64,000 nucleotides of DNA from Aureliella helgolandensis (GTDB lineage: Bacteria > Planctomycetota > Planctomycetia > Pirellulales > Pirellulaceae): positions 7,680,501-7,744,500 of the forward strand of contig NZ_CP036298.1 in NCBI RefSeq assembly GCF_007752135.1, written 5' to 3'. Positions within the stretch are counted from its first letter, which is position 1. Every line of letters begins with the position of its first letter. The notes under the pieces were generated by a model. It was given only the letters and a program-made list of their open reading frames with translations, ran no database searches and was not told where the DNA came from. A program made the position numbers and the translations under genes. Positions 53,298 through 61,680 of the stretch are shown piece after piece.

Positions 53298-54982
53298 ATG
53301 AAACGCGACCATCCCTACGAGGACGAGTTCTTGGGGACCGACCGCACTGAAGCGTTGCGGCTGGGACTTGTGGCGGGGAAGCATCTGGCTGGGCCACTCC
53401 ATAAACCACAGCCAATCGAACCCCTGCTTGCCGAATTGGACTTAGCGGATGAAGCCCAGTGGTACACGGTGCGAGTTTGGTTGGACGCGGGTTACACACC
53501 TCGGTTCACCTTCCGCAACGGCCTCATGGATGCAAGACGCCTGTGGTCCCGACTGATGCGACGCTATCCCGAGCAATTCCCCAATCCGGGAAAGCGGAAG
53601 GGGATCGTAGAGGCCCGTTATGATGCGATCCACTCCGGTCGGCTGCCACACATTCGAATCTACGAAGTCGAGCTATCGGGCCCCCATTGGGACTCGTGGC
53701 CTACCGCCAGCCAGCGCCCCGTCTTGGGAGAGGGGAGCCAAACAATCTTGGAGTCGGGGCGTTTTCCCTCCTCCCAAGCCATGCGTCAAGCGCTTGAGCG
53801 ATTTGCTGCGTTGGCCTACCGCCTACCGCCTACCGCCGACCGCTATCCGGTGATGAAACCGAGCGAATCTTAGACGTCATTCGCCGCAGACGCGATGCGG
53901 GGAGAACGGAGCTGGAAGCCTACGGGGACGGACTCAAAACAATCCTCTGCTCACCGAGCTTCCTCTACCTGCCACAGCCCGGGGGCGCACCGGATGCCGC
54001 GGTGGCAGCACGATTGTCCTATTTCTTGTGAGGCTCTACACCCGATGCAACTTTGCTGAATGGTATCGAAGCGGGAGAACTCCACCACCCGGCGCAGTGG
54101 AGAGCACAGATTGAGCGAATGCTCGACGATGACAAACTAGCTGGCTTCGTTCAAGGATTTCTCGACAGCTGGCTGAACTTGCGGGCGACGCCCCCCGACC
54201 GCAGTCAGTTCACAAGCTTTTACCAATACGACTTAGGCTCTGCCATGCGAGCCGAAACCGAGTTATTTACTCGACATCTGATCGAAGAAAACCTTAGCCC
54301 AGAGTTGTTTATCGATGCCGACTTTACCTTTGCGAACAAGCGTCTAGCCGAACACTATGCGGTGGATTTCCCAGGTGGCAATGGATTTCAACGAGTTAGT
54401 TTGAAAGATGGGCGGCGTGGTAGACCGCTTGGTCAGGCCAGCGTCCTGACCGTATCCGCCATCGCTATCGATACGTCTCCGGTAGTGCGTGGCGTCTGAC
54501 TGCTGGAGAATCTATTGGGTAGCACTCCTCCCCCACCTCCGGCTGATGTTGAACCGCTCGATCCCGACACGCGAGGGGCCACATCGATTCGCGAGCAGCT
54601 GGCGAAGCTCCGCCGCGTCGCCAGTTGCAACGACTGCCACCGTAAGATTGATCCGCCGGGCTTTGCCCTGGAAAATTTCGATCGCATTGGCGGCTGGAGA
54701 ACCCAGTACAGCCAGACGGTTCCTATCGACGCTTCCGGCGTGCTGCCAGGCGGCAAACGATTCGCCGGAGTCGAGGGGCTGAAGCGTCATCTGCTGCAGG
54801 ACAAAACCCAGTTCTATCGCGCCTTAACCACCAAGCTCCTCGAGTACGCGACAGGCAGACAACTCGGGATTCAAGACCGCCCCGAGGTCGACCGGATTGT
54901 CTCGCGACTGGAGAATGACCACATCGGCATGCGAGAATTGCTAGTTGAGGTGGCAACATCACCGATGTTTACGCTTAATTAG
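53298..54982 (+). pseudogene. Decayed DUF1592/DUF1588/DUF1585 planctomycete-cytochrome gene
   Basis: The C-terminal two thirds of this family can be read, but in two frames with two stops. 53298 onward gives 'RVWLDAGYTPRFTF... HIRIYEVELSGPHWDSWPTASQRP' and 'RFAALAYR'. Then a heptamer expansion (53816-53836) shifts the frame, and the family continues in the next frame as 'RPLSGDETERILDVI' and 'LKTILCSPSFLYL'. TGA at 54029-54031 replaces Trp in 'LSYFLW', and TGA at 54497-54499 replaces Trp in 'SPVVRGVW'. The last part has the haem-type motif 'CNDCH', then 'KIDPPGFALENFD'. The 5' third (signal peptide, DUF1587) is missing. The intact family is an exported c-type cytochrome-like protein usually paired with DUF1552 proteins. 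Confidence 0.85.
53816..53836 (+). repeat. Three tandem CTACCGC heptamers causing a frameshift
   Basis: Copies at 53816-53822, 53823-53829 and 53830-53836. Removing two copies (14 bases) restores the conserved 'LAYRRPLSGDE' reading, so the repeat grew from one to three copies by slippage or duplication and broke the frame. Confidence 0.88.
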
Positions 54983-55169
54983 CGATTCTTAGGGAGACGC
55001 TACGTGCGGCGCCCTACCGACTTTTGCGGGACGAATTAAGATTTGGAGTGGACTGAGCTGTTATCTGAGTTAGATTCGATTGGTATTGAGAACCCATAGC
55101 CGCGGGGTCCACCCCCCACTGGGGCATGTAGCCTCTCCGTTCCCTTTCAATTGCATCGCGAAGCCTACC

Positions 55170-56603
55170 GTGGCGAAGAAACGAACCAGTAAGCCCAAGT
55201 CCCGAACACGCAAGCCCGCTGTGCCTGGTGAGCAGCGTATCAACAAGATTTTGGCAGGCGCCGGAGTCGGCAGCCGGCGAGAAGTCGAGGAGTTGATCGT
55301 ACAGGGACGGGTAGAGGTCGATCGCCAAACGGTCACCGATTTGGCCACCAAGGTCAACCCGAGCAATGTCACGATTAAGGTTGACGGGGTCGCTCTGAAA
55401 CCGTTCCGTCCGATTTATTATGCACTCAATAAACCGACCGGCGTTCTATCGACCAATCGCGACCCCAGTGGCCGCATCCGGGTAATCGACCTCGTACCCG
55501 ATAAGGCGCGCGTATTTTCGGTGGGCCGTCTGGATCAAAGCAGTGAAGGCTTAATCCTGCTGACCAATGATGGCGAATTGGCGCAGCGCTTGGCGCATCC
55601 CAAGTTCCGCGTACAGAAGACTTACTTTGTCGTCGTATCGGGGCAACTGACCCAGGACGAACTCGACAAACTCCGCAAGGGAGTCCACCTGTCGGAGGGC
55701 TTTGCCAAGATCGATGGCGCGAAGATTCGCCGACATCGCAAGGGCTGTACCGAGCTGGAGATCGTTTTGTCGGAAGGCAAGAATCGCGAGATTCGCCGAA
55801 TTCTGGCGCGGGCTGGACACAAGGTTGTCTTGCTGCGGCGATTAGCGATCGGGCCACTCAAACTTGGCCAGATGCCAGTGGGTGCTTCGCGGGAGCTATC
55901 GAGCTCCGAAGTCAAGGCGCTCTACGCAGCAACCGACCCCAACAAGCGGAACAAGGCAGCGAAGGGGAAGTCGAAACGGGCAGATGGCGAAAGTGCGGCG
56001 GCAGCTGAAAAATCGCAAAAGGTCAAGCCCAAGGATCAAGCTCCGCCAATTCCATCGGCGCTGGAAGACGACGATGAACCCGATTTGCTGACCGAGGACT
56101 TCGGTCGCTTGGGGCTCGAATTGGATGATGATTTTGGCGATTTCGACAGCGACTTTGTGGGAGACTTCAGCGGTTCCGGCAGCGGCAGCATCCTGTCCTA
56201 CGATGCCGACGAAGTGACCACGCCTCGCTCCAACCAAAAATCAAAGCCCAGCCAGAAAAAGCGAGCTTCGGGCAGCCGCGCTCGCACTGGCACCGGCGCC
56301 CGCGGTACGAAGTCCTCCAGCACCGGCTCAAGAGAGTCGGCGGACACTGGCACGCGAACCGGCGGACCTCGTACGGGTGGCAAACGGGCCTCACCTGGCA
56401 AACGGGCAGCCGCCGGGCGAACCGCTAGGCCTGCCGGCAAACGAGCGACCAGCAGTGCGTCAAGAAGCAGCGCCCCCAAGGGTAAGGCTGCCGGACGCAG
56501 CGCCTCCGCGAAAGGTCGCAGCTCCGCGCCCCGTGGCGGGAAATCTGGCGGCGGAAAATCAAGTGGCCCAAGAGGCCGAGGCGGCAAGGGTAGCCAACGA
56601 TAA
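55170..56603 (+). CDS. RluB-type 23S rRNA pseudouridine synthase with long low-complexity tail
   Basis: About 477 residues. An S4 RNA-binding domain ('QRINKILAGAGVGSRREVEELIVQGRVEVD') is followed by the RsuA/RluB catalytic domain, with the nucleophile Asp in 'VGRLDQSSEGLILLTNDGELAQRLAHP' and the later 'GKNREIRRILARAGHKVVLLRR'. It should convert a uridine in 23S rRNA to pseudouridine. The enzyme core ends near residue 255. The remaining 220 residues are an acidic stretch ('EDDDEPDLLTEDFGRLGLELDDDFGDFDSDF') followed by a Lys/Arg/Gly/Ser-rich tail, far longer than in E. coli. The GTG at 55170 is the chosen start. Confidence 0.88.
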   Translation: MAKKRTSKPKSRTRKPAVPGEQRINKILAGAGVGSRREVEELIVQGRVEVDRQTVTDLATKVNPSNVTIKVDGVALKPFRPIYYALNKPTGVLSTNRDPSGRIRVIDLVPDKARVFSVGRLDQSSEGLILLTNDGELAQRLAHPKFRVQKTYFVVVSGQLTQDELDKLRKGVHLSEGFAKIDGAKIRRHRKGCTELEIVLSEGKNREIRRILARAGHKVVLLRRLAIGPLKLGQMPVGASRELSSSEVKALYAATDPNKRNKAAKGKSKRADGESAAAAEKSQKVKPKDQAPPIPSALEDDDEPDLLTEDFGRLGLELDDDFGDFDSDFVGDFSGSGSGSILSYDADEVTTPRSNQKSKPSQKKRASGSRARTGTGARGTKSSSTGSRESADTGTRTGGPRTGGKRASPGKRAAAGRTARPAGKRATSSASRSSAPKGKAAGRSASAKGRSSAPRGGKSGGGKSSGPRGRGGKGSQR

Positions 56604-56724
56604 TCAACGAGCGCGATGTTCCCCGAGCTTCCGCCGGCGATTCATCGGCCTGATCCGATAGGGCCCCATGAAGCGATCCGCGCGAGGATGGAGCTGTTCA
56701 CCGCACGACGAAAGGATGGAGATC

Positions 56725-57645
56725 ATGACACACTTCGCGGACTGCGCTCGGTCAATCCGAACGACGATTATTGAAAACGAATGGATTGCGAAGGATACGC
56801 GCCGCATTCGCTTTCTTGCGCCAGAAATGGCTGCGTCCGTCGTCCCCGGACAGTTCTTCATGATCCGGAATCCCGCCGGCAATGATCCTCTCATCGGTCG
56901 GGCACTAGCTCTCTACAACAGATCCCCCGCCCCCCAACCGATATCCTCGCAATCGCCTGCTCCGCCGGTGGATCACGACCGCAGCCCGCCCGCTGCGGCG
57001 GGATGGATTGATTTGGTTTACCTAGTCAAAGGCAAACTAACGAGCAGCCTTGCGAAACTCAGGCCAGGCAGCGACATTGCCGTTTGGGGACCACTCGGCA
57101 ATGGCTTCCCCGCCGCCCCCGTAGACCATTTGGTCATGGTTGCGGGTGGTATTGGGCAGACTCCCTTTTTGACATTGGCCCAAGAAGCGCTCGGAAACGC
57201 AAAATTTGGAGACGCGGGAAATCGCCCTATGGGATACACCCCACAAGTCAGCCTGTGCTACGGTGCCCGCAGCCAAGAATACTTGGCGGGCCTTGAAGAC
57301 TTCGAACGTGCAGGAGTTGAACTCCATATCGCGACCGAAGACGGCTCACGGGGAATCCACGGCCGTGTCACCCTGCCTCTCGAACAACTCCTGCAGAATG
57401 AACAGCGTTCGGGAAAGAGCGTGCGTGTAGTGTGTTGCGGCCCCGAACCGATGATGGAAGCGGTGGCTGAGCTAGCGGCTCGCTATGCAGTTCCCTGCCA
57501 GGTATCTCTCGAAACCCCCATGGCCTGCGGCATCGGTATCTGCTTTACCTGTGTCGCTAAAGTCGGCACGACTGCCGACTGGGATTACAAACGCACCTGC
57601 GTGGAAGGTCCGGTTTTTGATGCCGCGGAGATCCTGTGGCACTAG
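56725..57645 (+). CDS. PyrK-like dihydroorotate dehydrogenase electron transfer subunit
   Basis: About 306 residues. It is a ferredoxin-reductase-fold flavoprotein: a FAD barrel ('VPGQFFMIRN', 'LIGRALALYN'), an NAD domain ('HLVMVAGGIGQTPFLTLAQEAL', 'VVCCGPEPMMEAVAEL') and a C-terminal [2Fe-2S] motif with four cysteines ('MACGIGICFTCVAKV' and the later 'RTCVEGP'). In class 1B dihydroorotate dehydrogenase it passes electrons to NAD; no pyrD is adjacent. A Pro/Ser-rich insertion (about residues 72-95) splits the FAD barrel and is unusual. ATG at 56725 is used; ATGs at 56668 and 56716 are in frame. Confidence 0.85.
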   Translation: MTHFADCARSIRTTIIENEWIAKDTRRIRFLAPEMAASVVPGQFFMIRNPAGNDPLIGRALALYNRSPAPQPISSQSPAPPVDHDRSPPAAAGWIDLVYLVKGKLTSSLAKLRPGSDIAVWGPLGNGFPAAPVDHLVMVAGGIGQTPFLTLAQEALGNAKFGDAGNRPMGYTPQVSLCYGARSQEYLAGLEDFERAGVELHIATEDGSRGIHGRVTLPLEQLLQNEQRSGKSVRVVCCGPEPMMEAVAELAARYAVPCQVSLETPMACGIGICFTCVAKVGTTADWDYKRTCVEGPVFDAAEILWH

Positions 57646-57656
57646 CCCCCGCAAAC

Positions 57657-58694
57657 TTAGCGCAGCAGGGGTGTGTTCGAAGAAGGGCTCGCCGCCGTGT
57701 TGGGTGGCAAGGTAAAGCTTGAGGGTGACGCGGCTGCGGGAGATTTCGTCGCTCCCTCCTGCCCTGCTCCAAAGTCGTAGCCGGTCGTTCGCGAGGTCGT
57801 CCCTGGAGTGTAACCGCTGAGAGTTGTCGCACCTTTGTAAGCCGATGGAGCGGGGGCAGTCGTTCCCACCGGTAGCGAACTGGTCGCCGTGGCAGGCGAT
57901 TGTGCACCGGTGGTTGGATTGGCGGCCGCTGGCGGCAAAGAGCCGCTCGGGAATGTACTAATACTGCTTAGGCTGTTCGAATCTGCAGGTTGACTTCCGG
58001 AAGCGGCCCCTGGATAGCTTGGGAAGCTCGTTGGCATAGCACCCGGCGCCCCAGTCGAAGGCGCAGCTGCGGATGCACCTGCCGGATTGGGGTAGGCCGC
58101 CATTCCCATCGAAGGCGCGGTCGCGTTGCTGGCCACCTTCCCAGGGACGCTTGTTGCGCTCGGAGCTTGGCTCGCAGGGGCAGTCCCACCAGGCAAGCTC
58201 GTGTTGGGTGCAGCCGTCGCATTGGCCGAACCGTTGTACGACCCACCATAGGGATTGGGGAGATTGCTGGCATAGACCGAGGATGGTGAACTCGCGAGGG
58301 TCGCCGGGCTGCCTGCGGTTTGCCCCACTTGGTAGGGACCGGTTTGATACCCGTTGGCCTGCGCCGCGAGCCCGGTTTTAGGGGCACCTACCGTTTGAGC
58401 ACTGGCGGCTAAACCACTGGCCGATGGTCCACTGGCGGCTGCCGTAGAACCAGCTACTGGCGCTTTGGCTCCCACGGATGCAATAGTACTCGGTGAGTAC
58501 TTGCCAGCAGGCCCAACAGGCGCTCCGGTAGCTTCTTTTCCGCTAACCAGCAGTGTGGGATCAGGCTCGCGATTCCAAGAGAACATTTTGCTACCGGGCA
58601 TCGACCCAGCGCTCTTGCAGCCAACCGACGTTACCGCCATTGCTGCTAACAGGGCGATGCTCCCAAGAGGGCTATACAGCTTGCTTTCGTTCAT
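57657..58694 (-). CDS. Low-complexity Ala/Pro/Ser/Thr-rich lipoprotein candidate
   Basis: 345 residues. The N-terminus is a short signal peptide ending in 'VTSVGC', a lipobox-like site. After a short ordered patch ('KMFSWNREPDPTLLVSG') the rest is almost only Ala, Pro, Ser, Gly and Thr with scattered Tyr, without repeats of fixed length; it is predicted to be extended and disordered, like a surface spacer. No domain is recognisable. ATG at 58694 follows AAGGA. The 3' end is only 11 bases from the convergent pyrK-like gene. flgB lies 213 bases upstream on the same strand. Confidence 0.75.
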   Translation of the reverse strand: MNESKLYSPLGSIALLAAMAVTSVGCKSAGSMPGSKMFSWNREPDPTLLVSGKEATGAPVGPAGKYSPSTIASVGAKAPVAGSTAAASGPSASGLAASAQTVGAPKTGLAAQANGYQTGPYQVGQTAGSPATLASSPSSVYASNLPNPYGGSYNGSANATAAPNTSLPGGTAPASQAPSATSVPGKVASNATAPSMGMAAYPNPAGASAAAPSTGAPGAMPTSFPSYPGAASGSQPADSNSLSSISTFPSGSLPPAAANPTTGAQSPATATSSLPVGTTAPAPSAYKGATTLSGYTPGTTSRTTGYDFGAGQEGATKSPAAASPSSFTLPPNTAASPSSNTPLLR

Positions 58695-58907
58695 CCGATC
58701 GATCCTTCGCCATTCAACCATTCGTCACTCTGCTTCCGTGCAAGTGATGATGTAACATTTTCTTCGGACGCTGCACCTGCCAATGTCCAGCTAATCCTCA
58801 AGGTTTACGCAAACCGTGGTATCAGCACCTTTAAAGTACTGCTGTGTTCGTGCAATGCGGTAAAGCTATAGGTCAGTTGCACCGCTTCATGCAAGATCAA
58901 ACCTACC

Positions 58908-59324
58908 CTATACCGATGCAGATTCTCGAATTGCTGCCTGCAGAGTTCTCAACTGTGAACGCATTAAGGCAATACTCATATTGTGCATCGCTTGATTCTT
59001 AGAAATTTCCGTAACTTGCTCTTCCACGCTGACATCACTGCCGTCGTGATACAGGATTTGTTTGGTAACGTCCCGGACTTTCTCCATTTGGTCGGGGAGA
59101 ACCGCATTGGAACCGGGAGAACGATACACCTCCGGAGCATGCTTCGATTCAATCGCTTCGCGGAGCGATGCGTGAAAATCTTCGATGGAGATGTCCCGTG
59201 TCTGGTAGCCGGGGGTGTCCAAGTTGGCGATATTTCCAGCCAGCAACATATGCCGCTTCTGTGCAAAAGTTGCCGATTGCTCCAGGGCTGGCAGAGTGGA
59301 GTTGCTGAGCCAACTGTCCCACAT
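58908..59324 (-). CDS. flgB: Flagellar basal-body rod protein FlgB
   Basis: 138 residues, normal for this proximal rod subunit, which polymerises in the periplasm after type III export. The N-terminal rod motif 'RHMLLAGNIANLDTPGYQTRDISIEDFHASL' is typical, and the C-terminal helix is 'EEQVTEISKNQAMHNMSIALMRSQLRTLQAAI'. flgC and fliE, its usual downstream partners, are not found after it; instead a lipoprotein gene follows. The two genes upstream on the same strand (59459-60448) may form an operon with it. Confidence 0.93.
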   Translation of the reverse strand: MWDSWLSNSTLPALEQSATFAQKRHMLLAGNIANLDTPGYQTRDISIEDFHASLREAIESKHAPEVYRSPGSNAVLPDQMEKVRDVTKQILYHDGSDVSVEEQVTEISKNQAMHNMSIALMRSQLRTLQAAIRESASV

Positions 59325-59458
59325 GTCGAATTGCCTCTACAGAATGAGCGAAATGACCGGTGCTAGGTGGAAGCAATGTCGCAACAAATCCGTACGCCTC
59401 TAGCCTACCAATACCTAGCACCAGGAAACGATCCCCGTTGATCACTCCCGCGAATAGC

Positions 59459-59893
59459 CTAGGCCGCCATGGAACGGGCACGGGGCGGCTGCAGGACGAT
59501 CGTGCAAGCTCTGCCTCCCTGTGGACACTTCGTAAAATAGATCGGGTATTCTGCCGCCATGGAATGTGTTGAAAACGCATTGGAGCGAGTTAGCTCAAAG
59601 GTAGGACCACTATCGGTGATCTCGATTTCCACGCCACGCCAAGATTGACAGACTGAAAAGCTTAACTCACCGCGATTGGGAGAACGATTGATCGCCTCTC
59701 CAACTTCCCGTGAGATCGCCAGACACAAGGAGCTTGGACAATACTGGTCGACGGTGTGCTCATCAAAATCAACTTCGACGCGCAGGTGACGCGCGGCGAT
59801 GGCGTGACGATATTGCTCCAACGCATCTTCCCAAGCAGTTCGAATCGAATGCTCCGCCAATGGCGTTTGCTGATAGAGAGTCAAATTGACCAT
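59459..59893 (-). CDS. Degenerate GHKL-ATPase-like protein upstream of flgB
   Basis: 144 residues. The middle resembles the ATP-binding domain of anti-sigma factors and histidine kinases: 'LCLAISREVGEAINRSPNRGELSFSVCQ' sits where the N box is expected and 'GVEIEITDSGPTFE' where the G1 box is (Asp94, Gly96). However, the Mg-binding Asn of the N box is replaced by Glu66 and the second glycine of the G1 box by Pro97, and no G2 box is clear. ATP binding may be lost. It could be an anti-sigma or adaptor relative that works in flagellar gene control. The assignment is by pattern only. Confidence 0.55.
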   Translation of the reverse strand: MVNLTLYQQTPLAEHSIRTAWEDALEQYRHAIAARHLRVEVDFDEHTVDQYCPSSLCLAISREVGEAINRSPNRGELSFSVCQSWRGVEIEITDSGPTFELTRSNAFSTHSMAAEYPIYFTKCPQGGRACTIVLQPPRARSMAA

Positions 59894-59926
59894 GTTCGTC
59901 CCTTCCGTGGGCGTCGATTGAGGTGG

Positions 59927-60448
59927 CTAAAGGTTGCTAATGTCCAATGCACTTTCGGACAGCACGTCGTCTGCCGAATAGGCGCTCCGCGCGAGCGTTG
60001 CGTCCCGACCGTCTTGCAATTGCGCTGCGACCGCATCTCGCTGGCGCGACATTTCTTCTAACGTTTTCTGTTCGAAATGGGAAATTTCTTGAAGCAACCG
60101 AGTCCCGGCCTCCGCTAGTTCTCGACACTCCTGACGGCGTTGTGGTGAAACCCACACGCGTGATTCAGCATCATCATCAAAGTAGGGCTGCATCTGAATG
60201 CGCAAGACCTCAAGGTGCTCGATGAGAACCTGTTTTCGCGAGATGAAGCCTAAGGTAACATTGATATCTCCCTGCGCAGTGGCATCGGATTGGGAATCGG
60301 CTAGCAGCCTCAAACTTTGAGCAGTCTGCAGTCGCTCCTCCATGCATCGCACTAAATACTCAGTGTATTGCACCGTGGTGGGATCGATGTAAGCATGCAT
60401 TGCCAAATTCCGATTCGTGGCATGCGTAGCTGGATTGTCAGATGGCAT
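59927..60448 (-). CDS. Helical protein, possible FlgN/FliT-like flagellar chaperone
   Basis: 173 residues, almost entirely helical with heptads: 'VQYTEYLVRCMEERLQTAQSLRLLADSQ', 'RKQVLIEHLEVLRIQMQPYF' and 'RRQECRELAEAGTRLLQEISHFEQKTLEEMSRQRDAVAAQL'. The size, coiled-coil pattern and position two genes before flgB resemble FlgN-type secretion chaperones, which hold hook-associated proteins before export, but no family-specific motif is certain. The ATG at 60448 has the best ribosome-binding site of the window (AAGGAGG). It is followed after 33 bases by the degenerate ATPase-like gene. Confidence 0.6.
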   Translation of the reverse strand: MPSDNPATHATNRNLAMHAYIDPTTVQYTEYLVRCMEERLQTAQSLRLLADSQSDATAQGDINVTLGFISRKQVLIEHLEVLRIQMQPYFDDDAESRVWVSPQRRQECRELAEAGTRLLQEISHFEQKTLEEMSRQRDAVAAQLQDGRDATLARSAYSADDVLSESALDISNL

Positions 60449-60726
60449 GCCGACCTCCTTAAGTTCAGGTCCCGTTCAGCACTTCGAATCTTGCGGCAGA
60501 TGTTCGGTTTAGCAAATTCGCAGACGCGCGGCGATACCGATTCTCCCAAATGGTGCGGCGTTGGAGGCGCGTTGAGGGGTGCCGCGCAGCGCGAGGAAGG
60601 CAAGTGCAATGGTAGCCACAGCCTGCTCGAAAGTCCCCCCTTTTCTCCCTGAGGATACAACGTACCTGAATCGACAAGTAGTGACGCAGCAGAGCACATC
60701 GCCATCCGTCGCCAGCCACCAGCCAC

Positions 60727-61419
60727 CTAGAGTAGATCGCTGCGCCGCTCGGCTGTACGGGACTGCCGCTGCGCCGCTCGCCAAGCGGCAATCTCCGCAT
60801 GATTGCCACTCAACAACACGTCGGGAACCTCCCTGCCCCGATATTCCCGAGGACGAGTGTATTGAGGAAACTCGAGCAGAGCCTCGTCCGAAAACGAATC
60901 TTCAGCGCTACTCCGCTCATCACCCAGCACCCCTGGTATGAGCCGAATCACGGAATCGACTACCGCCATGGCCGCGACTTCCCCACCATTGAGAATGAAG
61001 TCACCCAAGCTGATTTCGCGAGGCTGGAGGATATCGATGACTCGTTGATCGAACCCCTCGTAGCGTCCACACAATAGGATCATTCTGCGGTTTTCCGACA
61101 AGCTGGAGACCACCCCCTGCTTCAACGTCTCTCCCTGAGGGGTGAGCAACAGCAACTCCCCCTCCTCTTCAGACAATGCCTGCACCGCTTCGATGCATTC
61201 GACGACAGGCTCTACCTGAATCAACATGCCAGGCCCACCACCGAAGGGAGGAGCATCCACCTTGTGATGCTTGCTGGTCGACCAGTCTCGGAGATTGTGC
61301 AAATGCACTTCGACCAACTCGCGTTCAATTGCTTTTGCTAGCAAACTTTCACCGAGATAGCCCGGAAAAATCTGAGGAAACAAGGTCACAATGTCAAAAC
61401 GAATTTTTTCAGCAGGCAT
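60727..61419 (-). CDS. trmD: tRNA (guanine-37-N1)-methyltransferase TrmD
   Basis: 230 residues. It methylates G37 next to the anticodon to prevent frameshifting. SPOUT-fold trefoil-knot motifs are intact: 'FDIVTLFPQIFPGYL', 'DAPPFGGGPGMLIQVEP', 'ILLCGRYEGFDQRVI' and 'EISLGDFILNGGEVAAMAVVDSVIRLIPGVLG', with the catalytic Asp in the C-terminal 'PQYTRPREYRGREVPDVLLSGNH'. I start at 'MPAEKIRFDIV' (61419), removing an upstream extension. The usual neighbours (rpsP, rimM, rplS) are not in the window, at least not on the upstream side, which is occupied by the divergent mla operon. Confidence 0.95.
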   Translation of the reverse strand: MPAEKIRFDIVTLFPQIFPGYLGESLLAKAIERELVEVHLHNLRDWSTSKHHKVDAPPFGGGPGMLIQVEPVVECIEAVQALSEEEGELLLLTPQGETLKQGVVSSLSENRRMILLCGRYEGFDQRVIDILQPREISLGDFILNGGEVAAMAVVDSVIRLIPGVLGDERSSAEDSFSDEALLEFPQYTRPREYRGREVPDVLLSGNHAEIAAWRAAQRQSRTAERRSDLL

Positions 61420-61513
61420 AGAACTTCGCAAATCTGGGAGGAGGGGTAACCAATAACCGAATGAACTGAAGCCGGAGACCCTACGTAACCGATAAACTTT
61501 AACAACTACGTTT

Positions 61514-61535
61514 CGCCAACGAATCGCCAACGAAT
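61514..61535. repeat. Direct duplication of CGCCAACGAAT
   Basis: Two perfect adjacent 11-base copies (61514-61524 and 61525-61535) in the region between trmD and mlaE. It may be a binding site for a regulator or a simple slippage product. Confidence 0.6.
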
Positions 61536-61680
61536 CGCTTGGGTGGCCCATTGGGGCCTACCATCGACCTCTTGGTCCCTGCTCAGGAATTTCAGCTGGG
61601 CTGGCAACGGAGATGGCACTTCGAGCGAGTTCCGCCGAACACTTCTGTGTCATTGTGATTATTCTTCCCAAGGAGTCTAC

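Noticed and set aside
53298-54982. Genetic recoding of UGA as tryptophan in this window
   Set aside because: Other genes and other Trp codons in the same locus use TGG, many genes end in TGA, and the locus also has a frameshift and lacks its 5' end; decay is simpler.
60465-60726. Small frames between the coiled-coil gene and trmD
   Set aside because: Several overlapping frames on both strands with no domain; treated as intergenic.
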